Of a stretch of DNA of 54,026 bases, positions 38,986 through 46,416 are shown in pieces. A program made the translations under genes and the position numbers. The stretch's first letter is position 1. The number at the start of each line of letters is the position of its first letter. The notes beneath the pieces were generated by a model, which saw only the letters and a program-made list of their open reading frames with translations, had not been told where the DNA came from and ran no database searches. This stretch comes from Betaproteobacteria bacterium (GTDB lineage Bacteria > Pseudomonadota > Gammaproteobacteria > Burkholderiales > SG8-41). The stretch covers positions 1 through 54,026 of the forward strand of contig JAHFRL010000015.1 in the NCBI GenBank assembly GCA_023266235.1, in the 5' to 3' direction.

Positions 38986-39489
38986 CTAACTCCCGCGGCG
39001 CGGGTCAAACTGCACCCACGTCCTGGGTGGTTCGACGGTCGATTTTAGCCACAATTCACGAGCTAAGGTGTTGTGCGCGTAAGCCTCGCGAAACACGATT
39101 CGCCGACACGCAGTGTTGAGCAGCAACTTTACGCATGTAATGCAGGGCGAGACGGTCACATAGCACGTTTCGATCGCGTAGACGTCACGACACTGCAGCA
39201 ACGCATTCTGTTCAGCGTGCACCGCCTCGCACCCATCGAGATTGGCGCCGCTCAATTCGTAAGCGCCAGCGCAGACGTTGTGGTAAGGGCTGTTAAGTTC
39301 TCCAACCTTATTTATCACCTGAGCCTCGCCGCAGTGCGCCAGTCCCGCCGCGCGGCCATTATAGCCCGTGGCGAGTATGTGCCCCCGTGCGTTGAGCAAC
39401 ACGCACCCCACTGCGCGCCGCAGACACGTCGAGCGGCGCGCGATCTCCGCTGCGACATTGAGCCAGGTCTCGTCACGTGATGGTCTCAT
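38986..39489 (-). CDS. dCMP deaminase (ComEB-like cytidine deaminase fold)
   Basis: 167 residues from ATG 39489 (GAGGAGTGCAT). Catalytic motif HAEQNAL (91-97) with the proton-shuttling Glu 93, and SPCITC (115-119) with zinc Cys 116 and 119. An extra Cys/His set (HCGE, CAGAYE) near 50-77 matches the structural zinc of phage dCMP deaminases. It converts dCMP to dUMP, feeding ThyX. It overlaps the ThyA-like gene by four bases, so the two enzymes are coupled. Confidence 0.9.
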   Translation of the reverse strand: MRPSRDETWLNVAAEIARRSTCLRRAVGCVLLNARGHILATGYNGRAAGLAHCGEAQVINKVGELNSPYHNVCAGAYELSGANLDGCEAVHAEQNALLQCRDVYAIETCYVTVSPCITCVKLLLNTACRRIVFREAYAHNTLARELWLKSTVEPPRTWVQFDPRRGS

Positions 39490-40298
39490 ATGCACTCCTC
39501 GATGCCCGGCCGAATGATCCATGCCTGCGTTCTCTGTGAGTCATGCTTATCGCGACACGCGACGAGTGAATCATAGATGCTGGGCCAGGCGCCGACTCGG
39601 ATACACGCTTGAGGAAGTTGCCGGCAATTCTCTGCAGAGGCGTCAGCCAAGCACTCTCTAATTCTTACCCAGTCTCGCTCATAGGCGTGGCTTGATGCCG
39701 CCGTAATCGTAAGTTCACCAAGTTCCACGGGGTCCACCCGGTCTACATTATACATGCAGGCCACGAGCGCGGCAACTAATGAGAAGTTGAAGATGTCATA
39801 GGGCAGGCCAAGGAATACGTCTGACGAGCGCATGAAAACTGCGCAATTCAGTGCGTCACGCCGAATTGAAAATGCCATCGCCACCGTGCATGGCACATCC
39901 TTTGATTTAGGCGGACACCGTTGCCAGATCGTCAGCACAGCCTGCCGGGTATCACGGTCATTTCGAAGGCACGCGAGCACGTAGTCAAGCTGCGCCATGA
40001 TTGGTGGCCCATAGGCGCCCGCGAAGATAATACCGTTGTCCGAAAATTGCGCGATATTTGGGTTATGCATTGCGAGGGGCGCAACGCGGTCATCACCATC
40101 AAGGATCCACAAAGCCTCCGCGGCCGCGAAGGAATAATTTAGCCGCCGCGCGGGGCAGACAACCAATGGGTACTGCATGTCGACGCGCACCGTAGAGGCC
40201 CTCAGCTCACGTGTCAGCTGCCCACGCGGAGAAACTTCTTCGCCGCGGCCCATAATTAAGCGGCACTGTTCGCGCCAGGCCCACGTCGCGATCCTCAC
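39486..40298 (-). CDS. ThyA-family enzyme, predicted dCMP (hydroxymethyl)ase-like
   Basis: 270 residues from GTG 40298, which overlaps the previous stop and has CAGGAGG upstream. ThyA-type residues are kept: active Cys 137 in DVPCTVAM, RSSDVFLGLPYDIF (157-170), and SHAYERD with His 204 and Tyr 206. At the position where ThyA enzymes have Asn (LPFNI) this protein has Asp 168 (LPYDI). Asn-to-Asp at this site is known in T4 dCMP hydroxymethylase, where it reads cytosine. With ThyX also present, a cytosine-modifying role is likely, not dTMP synthesis. Substrate and added group remain inference. Confidence 0.8.
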   Translation of the reverse strand: MRIATWAWREQCRLIMGRGEEVSPRGQLTRELRASTVRVDMQYPLVVCPARRLNYSFAAAEALWILDGDDRVAPLAMHNPNIAQFSDNGIIFAGAYGPPIMAQLDYVLACLRNDRDTRQAVLTIWQRCPPKSKDVPCTVAMAFSIRRDALNCAVFMRSSDVFLGLPYDIFNFSLVAALVACMYNVDRVDPVELGELTITAASSHAYERDWVRIRECLADASAENCRQLPQACIRVGAWPSIYDSLVACRDKHDSQRTQAWIIRPGIEECI

Positions 40299-41206
40299 AG
40301 GGCCTCCTGCAACAGCCCGAGCAGCGGATATGGCGCAGTTGATTTGGACCTTTTCCAAAACTGCGGGTGGGGGACCGTCGCGTGCAGCACACGGTTGGTA
40401 GCGCACCACGTGCGCGCGGCGGCGCCCAGCGCGATGACCTGCTTCGGCTTTAGCATGCCGACGAACTCGGCCTTGATCGCCACCCCGTCGAGCCCCCTGG
40501 CGTTGACCCAGTAAAGATCACGCTCCGGCACCTCCGTGGCCTCCAGCGCCTCAGCCAGCCACGCGCTGCACCCGCCGCGGTTGAACGATATGAACGGGAG
40601 GTCCAGGTCGCCGCCGTGCGAGTTCATGCGGTCACCGACGAGCAGCGTGACCTCGCCCGGCGCCCAGCGGCCGATGCCGGGGCCGTCATTGACCTTCGGT
40701 CGCACCACCTCAATCCTGCGCCAGAGGTCCGGCGCCGACTGCGACGTGTAGTCGAAGTCAATGACTGGCACGTCCGTGCGCAGGTCCTCCTGATAGCCAT
40801 GGTAGACCGCGCGGAGCTGAGCCTTAGTGTCGAGGTACTCCCCGTGCAGCGCCCTGCGCCGCGCGAATGCCTCGGCGCAGACGTCAAACGACGGCGCGCA
40901 GCGCACGACGACCGCTCCGAGCGACAACGCGACACGCTCAAGCATGCGGCGTGCGGCAACGCCCACCCGGTCTTCGCCATTTCGAAAGGCGCGCCCGTAG
41001 ATCGGCTCGGCGAGCCATGACCGATCCATGAAGACCGGGCCATCGCATGCGGCCTTGAGGGACGCGAGGTAATGGCGCGCAATGTGCATCTCGCCGGGGT
41101 AGGTCCCGTGGTGGAAGACCGTGGCCTTCACCCGCGGCGCCAAGGCCTCGATCAGCGTTGTCTTGCCCGCGCCGTCAGCACCCTCGAAAATGGTAACGGT
41201 GTTCAT
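40295..41206 (-). CDS. Fusion of thymidylate-kinase-like and uracil-DNA-glycosylase-like domains
   Basis: 303 residues. N-terminal part (1-160): P-loop GADGAGKTT (9-17) and the DRSWLAEPIYG segment of dTMP kinase-like enzymes, ending with a nucleotide-lid region. C-terminal part (180-303): VTLLVGDRMN, PFISFNRGGCSAWLAEALEA, VNARGLDGVA, PKQVIALGAA and VPHPQFWKR, which follow the order of UDG-superfamily motifs, though the catalytic residues look changed. The pair could phosphorylate a modified dNMP and handle the base. GTGA overlap with the ThyA-like gene supports a shared pathway. Confidence 0.75.
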   Translation of the reverse strand: MNTVTIFEGADGAGKTTLIEALAPRVKATVFHHGTYPGEMHIARHYLASLKAACDGPVFMDRSWLAEPIYGRAFRNGEDRVGVAARRMLERVALSLGAVVVRCAPSFDVCAEAFARRRALHGEYLDTKAQLRAVYHGYQEDLRTDVPVIDFDYTSQSAPDLWRRIEVVRPKVNDGPGIGRWAPGEVTLLVGDRMNSHGGDLDLPFISFNRGGCSAWLAEALEATEVPERDLYWVNARGLDGVAIKAEFVGMLKPKQVIALGAAARTWCATNRVLHATVPHPQFWKRSKSTAPYPLLGLLQEAL

Positions 41207-41207
41207 G

Positions 41208-41702
41208 TCAGTTCACCTTAAAATAATTGGATTTTTCTGCGTTCTTAAGACGATGGATTACTCTCAGATTGTAGTGCACGTGAAGACCACAAACTAATTT
41301 ATGCTGAAGCGGGACAACATGGTCAATTTGAACATCTTCGCCCGCCATACGACGCTTAATGGCTTTTTCATAGATTTTGCGCAATGCTGTTTTGTCGGCC
41401 CATACAGGCATTGCCTTTCGCTTTATCATTTTCCGACGCACCATCTTTTCATAGAACTTTAAGTAATTTTCTTTGTAGTACTTTCTGCTGTATGACTTCC
41501 AGTGCGCTTTGTTTTTAGAGTAGTGCTTGGCGTGGTAAGCTTTCAGCTTTAGACGCAATTCATCATGGTTGTCTTGCAGCCATTTTATGTTGGCAGCGTG
41601 GTGGCACAGTTTACAGAGTCTCTGACGGCCATCTTTATTTGCGCGTCTCCTGTGGAACTCCGCAGCTGGCTTTACCACTCCGCAACCTTTGCACGCCTTC
41701 AT
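41208..41702 (-). CDS. HNH endonuclease with N-terminal zinc finger (homing-type)
   Basis: 164 residues from ATG 41702 (AAGAGGCCG upstream; a TTG 27 bases earlier is possible). The first part has CKGC (4-7) and CKLC (30-33), a zinc finger. A long basic helical middle is followed by the HNH core IDHVVPLQHK (126-135), NLRVIH and the Asn near 154. The gene has lower GC content than its neighbours, which fits a recently acquired free-standing homing endonuclease. It sits between the kinase-UDG gene and a frameshifted methyltransferase gene. Confidence 0.82.
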   Translation of the reverse strand: MKACKGCGVVKPAAEFHRRRANKDGRQRLCKLCHHAANIKWLQDNHDELRLKLKAYHAKHYSKNKAHWKSYSRKYYKENYLKFYEKMVRRKMIKRKAMPVWADKTALRKIYEKAIKRRMAGEDVQIDHVVPLQHKLVCGLHVHYNLRVIHRLKNAEKSNYFKVN

Positions 41703-41707
41703 TTTTG

Positions 41708-41933
41708 TTACGGCCTCTTGAGTTGCCAAAGGTTATTGCGCGCCACATCCGGGTACAGTGGGCCAAAGATATTACTAATTGCGTCGTTGTCGAAGTACTC
41801 TGCCAACGCGGCGCGGACTTCTGCTACTGCGGCCTTCGAGCATCGATCAGTCTCAGTTTTCCCGATATGCTTTATGTCGGTGAACGTGCCGTATCGACGC
41901 ACGACTTTGAACCCTGCCTTCTCAACATATTTT
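41708..41933 (-). pseudogene. Out-of-frame C-terminal part of the methyltransferase
   Basis: In the -1 frame relative to the gene starting at 42519, this stretch reads KYVEKAGFKVVRRYGTFTD and continues protein-like to a stop at 41708 (ending LYPDVARNNLWQLKRP). It begins just at the A-run at 41930-41933 on the plus strand as TTTT. One extra A would restore a single open frame, giving HINEMDILTLQKYVEKAGF. Either the run slips during expression, the gene is mutated, or the run was mis-sequenced. Confidence 0.7.
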
Positions 41934-42519
41934 GTAGAGTAAGAATGTCCATTTCGTTTATGTGGTTAGCCGCCATTCTGACTCCGTCGTATGCTGGAGT
42001 TGAGAGCAGCATTGTCCCACCAGGACGAAGGCAGTCAAAACAGTTTTTCATAAACTTCGGCATGAACCTGCTGTGAAAATGTTCAACGACTTCCATGCAA
42101 ACAATGACGTCGAACCCGCCCGGCCGTGCCTTGAGCAGCTCCTTGTGGCGCTCGATAAAGTTGAATTCACCAAAGAATGTATTGCGTTGATTGCCTGACG
42201 GTTTCAGCTTGTTGAGGTCAACCCCGACGTACGACTTGTAGTGGTTCGTGGCCCCGTTCAGCAATTTGCTGAGTGGTTTGTCTTGGCCTGCGCCAATCTC
42301 CAACACATCATGCTTGTCGGTAATGAACCGCCGCGCGAAGGACCAACGGAAAAAGTGCGCTGAATAATCGCGCGTCATCATCTGACCGTGCCCTGACTCA
42401 CGAAGCTGCGTGGTGTCGTAGTCGCGTTCGTCGCGGCGCTTCTCTCGTTTTTTCATGGTAGGTCTCCTAGATTGAAGTTTAATTACGGCCTTGTACTTTT
42501 TCCTGCTTGGACTAAACAT
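41872..42519 (-). CDS. SAM-dependent methyltransferase, class I, frameshifted near its end
   Basis: 215 residues in the zero frame from ATG 42519 (AGGAGG seven bases upstream); ATG 42456 with AGGAGACC is an equally good internal start. Motif I is VLEIGAGQ (about 72-79), followed by the acidic GVDLNKLK and the FDVIVCMEVVEHF (about 125-137) motif, then GGTMLLSTPAYDG. It resembles phage methyltransferases that act on small molecules or nucleotides. After about residue 195 the frame shifts relative to the family. Its nucleotide-metabolism neighbours suggest a role in modified base synthesis. Confidence 0.72.
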   Translation of the reverse strand: MFSPSRKKYKAVIKLQSRRPTMKKREKRRDERDYDTTQLRESGHGQMMTRDYSAHFFRWSFARRFITDKHDVLEIGAGQDKPLSKLLNGATNHYKSYVGVDLNKLKPSGNQRNTFFGEFNFIERHKELLKARPGGFDVIVCMEVVEHFHSRFMPKFMKNCFDCLRPGGTMLLSTPAYDGVRMAANHINEMDILTLQNMLRRQGSKSCVDTARSPT

Positions 42520-42925
42520 CGCGCCGCCTCCTGAGAATCGCGGTAATGTCCGGCCCCACCCAGCCCGCGGGCTTGATCACGTCGAACCGGTGGCCGCGAC
42601 CGCGGTTCTCGGCCGACGCCTCTTTGGTCACCGCCGGCGCCTTCCGCATGTTCGCCCGGTGGACCTCGTCGTGGAGCTGGTCCCAGACCGACCCGAGCCC
42701 CATCCAGAGGGCAGTGCCGAGGAGCACGTACTCGAGGTCGATCAGGGCGTCGGCCTGCTTGACGATGTCCGCCTGCAGGTAAGCGCGCAGGAACTCATTC
42801 AGCTCTTCCTGCATGAACGCCACGCGGAAGATCAGGTCCGCCGGCTCCAGCTCCCGTGGCCGGTCACCGATGGGCACGCCGAATCGTTGGTTGAACTCGG
42901 CGACGTTCTCAAGGTGGGACTTCAT
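42512..42925 (-). CDS. MazG-like nucleotide pyrophosphohydrolase
   Basis: 137 residues from ATG 42925 (AAAAGGAGCAATTGGC upstream). The helical core with acidic motifs FMQEELNEFLRAYLQAD (about 35-50) and DALIDLEYVLLGTALWM (about 55-72) carries the EExxE and ExxD arrangement of the all-alpha NTP pyrophosphatase superfamily. These enzymes clean the dNTP pool, and a phage with modified bases could use one to remove unmodified dNTPs. That last point is inference. Confidence 0.75.
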   Translation of the reverse strand: MKSHLENVAEFNQRFGVPIGDRPRELEPADLIFRVAFMQEELNEFLRAYLQADIVKQADALIDLEYVLLGTALWMGLGSVWDQLHDEVHRANMRKAPAVTKEASAENRGRGHRFDVIKPAGWVGPDITAILRRRRDV

Positions 42926-43104
42926 GCCAATTGCTCCTTTTTTTGTTGAAAAGTCTGTAAACCTCGCCCCGGGTGGTGACCAGAGACGTACGAAGGACCC
43001 CACAGAGGGCAGGCTAGTGCATCGCACGAGCGCCTACCATGCGTTGCTATGCCCGAGGCCGGTCCGCGCGTCCTGGGCGCGCCGTAGCTGACAATGACTA
43101 TCAT
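42922..43104 (-). CDS. Small protein coupled on both sides (ATGA/ATGA), unknown function
   Basis: 60 residues, sharing ATGA overlaps with both neighbours (start at 43104 within the previous stop; stop at 42922 within the next start). The sequence starts MIVIVSYGAPRTRGPAS and contains HGRRSCDALACPLWGPSYVS. The coupling is the main evidence. The ribosome site of the next gene lies inside it. No motif is recognised. Confidence 0.45.
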   Translation of the reverse strand: MIVIVSYGAPRTRGPASGIATHGRRSCDALACPLWGPSYVSGHHPGRGLQTFQQKKEQLA

Positions 43105-43406
43105 TTGGGCGCGACCTTGGCCCTCCTGCGCGGGCGCCTGGGCCGGAGCTCCGGTGCCCGCAGGTCCATGACCCGGCTGCGGTCGTCGTCCTGCGGCGGC
43201 AGTGCGAACCACCAGCCGCCCCCATCGGGCTCAACGACGACCCCGACGGCGTGGTGCGACCGCAGGTGGACCAGCGCGGCCCCAATCTGGTCGCGCTTGA
43301 CGCCGGGCAACGCGATGCGTAGCATGCGCTGGTTCATAAAGTCGTCGGCGACACGCAGGGCGGTCAGGACCAAGGTCGTCGCGGTCGGCTCCTTGGCGCG
43401 CCTCAT
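43101..43406 (-). CDS. Small winged-helix-like protein, unknown function
   Basis: 101 residues. The middle (LRIALPGVKRDQIGAALVHL, RSHHAVGVVVEPDGGGWWFA) looks like a helix-turn-helix with a wing (about 28-70), followed by a basic tail (RPRRPRRRAKVAPK). ATGA overlaps with both neighbours. A DNA-binding helper is plausible, but no family is certain. Confidence 0.55.
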   Translation of the reverse strand: MRRAKEPTATTLVLTALRVADDFMNQRMLRIALPGVKRDQIGAALVHLRSHHAVGVVVEPDGGGWWFALPPQDDDRSRVMDLRAPELRPRRPRRRAKVAPK

Positions 43407-44122
43407 GTCAGCACCCCCTCTCGCCTAAGCTTCCCGCGATACCACGCAAGGTGCGCGGCGTTCGTCTTCGCGCCGGGGAACTTCACCTGCACCTCCTTGA
43501 GGATCTTCACGTCGGCGACCTTCATAATGAGCTGCTCACAGACCCACGCGCCGATGCCGCGGCCTTTGGGCAGGTTAGCGCCACGCGCGGTGGGCTTCTT
43601 AGCAGAGCGCGCGATAGCGCCCAGCGCCGCGCCTAGGCTGTCACCAGGGGCCGTTGGCAAGTCGGGTTCATCGCCCGGCAGGCGTTGGTCGAGCACGGCC
43701 TTGACGAGTTTCTCGTCACCACCATCGCGCACCGCCTCCAGCGCCACGCGGGCCCGTTGGGTGACCTCAAACAGCGTCACGGCCAGATACTTGGCCGCCG
43801 CCTGCGCGGGCGAGTATGACGCGCGGACCCAGTCGCCACGGAACTGCTTGAGCGGGGTCGAGACGACGCGTAGCCCCGCGATGCTCATAGGTACGTGCTG
43901 CACCTTGCTACGGCCGACATAGAGCAGGATCGTAGTGTGCGACCCGTAGGCCTCGTGGTAGACCCCCGGCGCAGTGAGCTCTTGGAGCCTCGTATCACGG
44001 CTACCAAAAAACTTGTCGTCCTTCACCGGCACGGCGTCATTGGGGGCCTTAGAAGCGGGTACGACCTTACCACGGGCCTGTATGCCGGTCCTCTTGACTG
44101 TCTTTTTCTTCGCCGTGCTCAT
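43403..44122 (-). CDS. Phage protein with KFP-WYRG C-terminal domain
   Basis: 239 residues from ATG 44122 (GAGAGGCTGTC upstream, ATGA coupling to the DUF932 gene). The N-terminal part is basic and low in complexity; the middle (VYHEAYGSHTTILLYVGRSK) is beta-like. The C-terminal 35 residues (VQVKFPGAKTNAAHLAWYRG) match those of the protein at 45218-45616 (VRVKFPKSAFNGAHVSWYRG). It is a paralogous DNA-binding-like module in two genes that flank DUF932. Function unknown. Confidence 0.65.
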   Translation of the reverse strand: MSTAKKKTVKRTGIQARGKVVPASKAPNDAVPVKDDKFFGSRDTRLQELTAPGVYHEAYGSHTTILLYVGRSKVQHVPMSIAGLRVVSTPLKQFRGDWVRASYSPAQAAAKYLAVTLFEVTQRARVALEAVRDGGDEKLVKAVLDQRLPGDEPDLPTAPGDSLGAALGAIARSAKKPTARGANLPKGRGIGAWVCEQLIMKVADVKILKEVQVKFPGAKTNAAHLAWYRGKLRREGVLT

Positions 44123-45126
44123 GACAGCCTCTCGGTGACGAGTTCCAATGTCTTCTGCATCGCGTGGTTCTTCAGCCGCTCGCCGTAGCCGAACCACGCG
44201 CTGTTGAGCCGGTTCTCAAGTGACCGCGCGGGATAATAGTGGTCGACGTATTCCGTTACAGCGTTGACGTAGCCCCAAGCGGTTCCTTTGGCCGTGTCGA
44301 GCTCGGCCCCGCGTCCGCCAGCGTAGAGGGTTGCGATCGCCTGGGCGTGCTTTGACTCGAGCACGGCCCCGCGCTGGTCAGCGGTGAACTCGGCCCAGTC
44401 GTCACCGCCCAGCAGCTTCAACGTTAGGTCGTCAACATCACTACGGGTCAGCTGCCGCGCGGCAAGCGCGCGGGCCGAGACCATGAACCTGGCGAACGCG
44501 TCGTGCGCGATGCCGAGGTCTGTCTTGACCTCCGCTGCATCGAAGACGGAGCGGTGCGACACGCAGACCTCGCGCCGGCCCTTCTCGGTGTCGGCCATGT
44601 CAAGTGTGTTGTTGCAGACGACGCGGACAGTGGTGTTCTTAGCCACTGTGCGGCGGGAGCCGTCGCACGCGGTCGAAAGCATGACGTACCCACGCACCAG
44701 GTCCCCGGCGCCAACGTCGGCCTCCTCGTGGATCTTCGCCAGCGCCCAGTAGATCGATCCACCACGGAGCGTGCCAGCGGTCTCGAGGCTGAATTTATTC
44801 GTCGCGCACAGGTCACGGAAGAACTCGAGGACCTGCTTCGGCTGTACTATCTTGAAGCGGTCACTGACCATGCCAAGCGGCGCCTTCGTATCGCTGCGAA
44901 AGAGTACGTGCTGATCAGGCCACTCACGGAACGCGTCTGACTTTGCGCCAACCGAAACCGGGTAGCGGACCTTGGCCCGCTGCACCTTCCAGCCCATGCC
45001 TGCGGCGTCGAGCCACGTCTCGATCGACGCGCCACGCTGGAGCTCCTGCCCCAGCCCGTGCCACGGCTTCTCGCCGACGTAGGCCATCTCGTTTTTCCCG
45101 TTGGTGTTCGTGATGTTGTGACTCAT
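44119..45126 (-). CDS. DUF932 / phage-plasmid-like protein
   Basis: 335 residues from ATG 45126 (AAAGGAG eight bases upstream; an ATG at 45132 is too close to it). The first 100 residues (AYVGEKPWHGLGQELQRGAS, LFRSDTKAPLGMVSDRFKIV) and the VVCNNTLDMA stretch are diagnostic of DUF932 (TIGR03299) proteins found on phages and plasmids near replication or recombination genes. A hairpin leader (45152-45168) lies 26 bases before the start. Confidence 0.85.
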   Translation of the reverse strand: MSHNITNTNGKNEMAYVGEKPWHGLGQELQRGASIETWLDAAGMGWKVQRAKVRYPVSVGAKSDAFREWPDQHVLFRSDTKAPLGMVSDRFKIVQPKQVLEFFRDLCATNKFSLETAGTLRGGSIYWALAKIHEEADVGAGDLVRGYVMLSTACDGSRRTVAKNTTVRVVCNNTLDMADTEKGRREVCVSHRSVFDAAEVKTDLGIAHDAFARFMVSARALAARQLTRSDVDDLTLKLLGGDDWAEFTADQRGAVLESKHAQAIATLYAGGRGAELDTAKGTAWGYVNAVTEYVDHYYPARSLENRLNSAWFGYGERLKNHAMQKTLELVTERLS

Positions 45127-45151
45127 GGTCATGCTCCTTTCAGTAGGGTAA

Positions 45152-45168
45152 GGCGCCAAACGTGCGCC
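45152..45168 (-). promoter_or_regulatory. 5'-leader hairpin, copy 1 (GGCGC-ACGTTTG-GCGCC)
   Basis: On the minus strand the stem is GGCGC/GCGCC with the seven-base loop ACGTTTG. The same loop and a stem with a compensated pair occur at 47194-47212. It starts 26 bases before the DUF932 start codon. It may act as a translation operator, mRNA stabiliser or protein-binding site. Confidence 0.55.
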
Positions 45169-45172
45169 CCGT

Positions 45173-45192
45173 GCGAGCCCGCAAGGGCTCGC
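45173..45192 (-). terminator. GC hairpin after the gene at 45218
   Basis: GCGAGCCC / GGGCTCGC, eight perfect pairs with a four-base loop (GCAA on the plus strand). It lies downstream of the gene ending at 45218 and just before the leader hairpin of DUF932. No T-run follows, so it may be a processing or stabilising hairpin. Confidence 0.45.
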
Positions 45193-45217
45193 AGAGGTCG
45201 GACGCTTACTGCGCGGC

Positions 45218-45616
45218 CTACGCTTCGGCCGGGGGCACCGAGGTCACCGAGGTCACCGAGGTCACCGGCACGACTGGCTTGCCGGCGGACTTTTTAGGCG
45301 TAGCCTTCTTGCCAACCGGCTTGCCGGCGGACTTTTTAGGCACAGCCGTCTTGCTCGTCTTCTTGATAGCGGCCGGCTTGGAGCCAACGACGACCGCCGG
45401 CACCTTGTGGCCGAGGGAGGTGAGGTGACCGCGGTACCAGCTGACGTGCGCGCCGTTGAAGGCGCTCTTCGGGAACTTGACGCGGACTGAGTCGACGATC
45501 TTGTCGGTCGTCAGTCTCCCACTGAGGATCAGCGTCGATGCGTATTCCTTGATGGTGCCGGTACGGGCGGCGGCTTTGACTAAGGGCTTGCTGGGCGTTA
45601 CGGACTTCTTAGACAT
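45218..45616 (-). CDS. Small basic protein with KFP-WYRG domain and histone-like tail
   Basis: 132 residues. Residues about 22-70 (TLILSGRLTTDKIVDSVRVK, FPKSAFNGAHVSWYRGHL) form the module shared with the protein at 43403. The C-terminal 60 residues are Lys/Ala/Pro-rich with a repeated KKSAGKPV and end in VTSVTSVTSV, coded by a 9-base tandem repeat (about 45237-45266). The tail is like those of histone H1-type proteins. It probably binds nucleic acid. AAGGAGAACTACC precedes the start. Confidence 0.65.
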   Translation of the reverse strand: MSKKSVTPSKPLVKAAARTGTIKEYASTLILSGRLTTDKIVDSVRVKFPKSAFNGAHVSWYRGHLTSLGHKVPAVVVGSKPAAIKKTSKTAVPKKSAGKPVGKKATPKKSAGKPVVPVTSVTSVTSVPPAEA

Positions 45617-45648
45617 GGTAGTTCTCCTTGGGGTGGGTGAAAGGTTAC

Positions 45649-46416
45649 TTACAACTGGGACTGCTGAAGCGACTTCATCTTCGCGGCGCCGCTGACCTGG
45701 CGGTTGAGGCTGACAGAGGCGCCGAACGCGGCGCCTCTGTAATACGCGTCGCTCGACGAACTGCGCTCGCGCGACGACGACGATTTGAGCTTGACCTTAA
45801 GCACGTCCTTCAGGTAGTTGCTGTTTGCGGCGAGCTCTGTCTTGTAGACTGAGGCGAGGACGAGCGACGTGCCGGTGGCCGAGACGGTCGGGGCCATCTG
45901 TGACGCCCGCTCTGCCTCGGCGCGCAGCTCGGTGCAGCGGAGGTTGACCTTGTGCGCAGCGCCCTTGCAGAAGCTGACGACGAAGTCGGGGCCAGCGTAG
46001 ACGGCGTCGCGCTTGGCGCGGACGGCCTCCTTGGCAATCGAGTCGATGACGTATTGTGAGAGCTCACTGGCGGTCGTCGCGTTCGACAGGCGGCCGACGA
46101 AGTAGTGCTTGACGTAATTTTTCCGGGTGCGGACGAAGAAGTACTTGCAGAAAAAGAGTTCGGCGACGCCGTGGGCCGTCGTCCGCATCCACGGCCAGCA
46201 GAGGGTCTCGAGCCCGAGGTCGACGCGCTTCTCGCTGCCCGTGCGGTTGTCCACGTCGACCAGCGACAGGTTGTGCTTGGCCAGCGTCGCGTGCGCCATG
46301 CGGAGCGCGTTGTCGCGCTCGCCTTCACTTGCTCCGGCGTCGTTTGCCAGCGCCAGCATCTTGCGGACGCGCTCGAGGGCGCGGGCCTGGTCGTTCCCGT
46401 TCGTGGCGGCGCTCAT
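45649..46416 (-). CDS. DUF2786 protein
   Basis: 255 residues. The N-terminal helical motif (ALERVRKMLALANDAGASEG, ERDNALRMAHATLAKHNLSL) is the DUF2786 signature, followed by a DUF7168-like alpha/beta part (TTAHGVAELFFCKYFFVRTR, HYFVGRLSNATTASELSQYV). Such proteins are common in phages near recombination genes, but their biochemical role is not established. ATGA overlap with the gene at 46413. Confidence 0.82.
   Translation of the reverse strand: MSAATNGNDQARALERVRKMLALANDAGASEGERDNALRMAHATLAKHNLSLVDVDNRTGSEKRVDLGLETLCWPWMRTTAHGVAELFFCKYFFVRTRKNYVKHYFVGRLSNATTASELSQYVIDSIAKEAVRAKRDAVYAGPDFVVSFCKGAAHKVNLRCTELRAEAERASQMAPTVSATGTSLVLASVYKTELAANSNYLKDVLKVKLKSSSSRERSSSSDAYYRGAAFGASVSLNRQVSGAAKMKSLQQSQL

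Noticed and set aside
42926..42961. Promoter with TTTACA before the MazG-like gene.
   Set aside because: There is no -10 box at a proper distance; an A-run and the ribosome site occupy that position.
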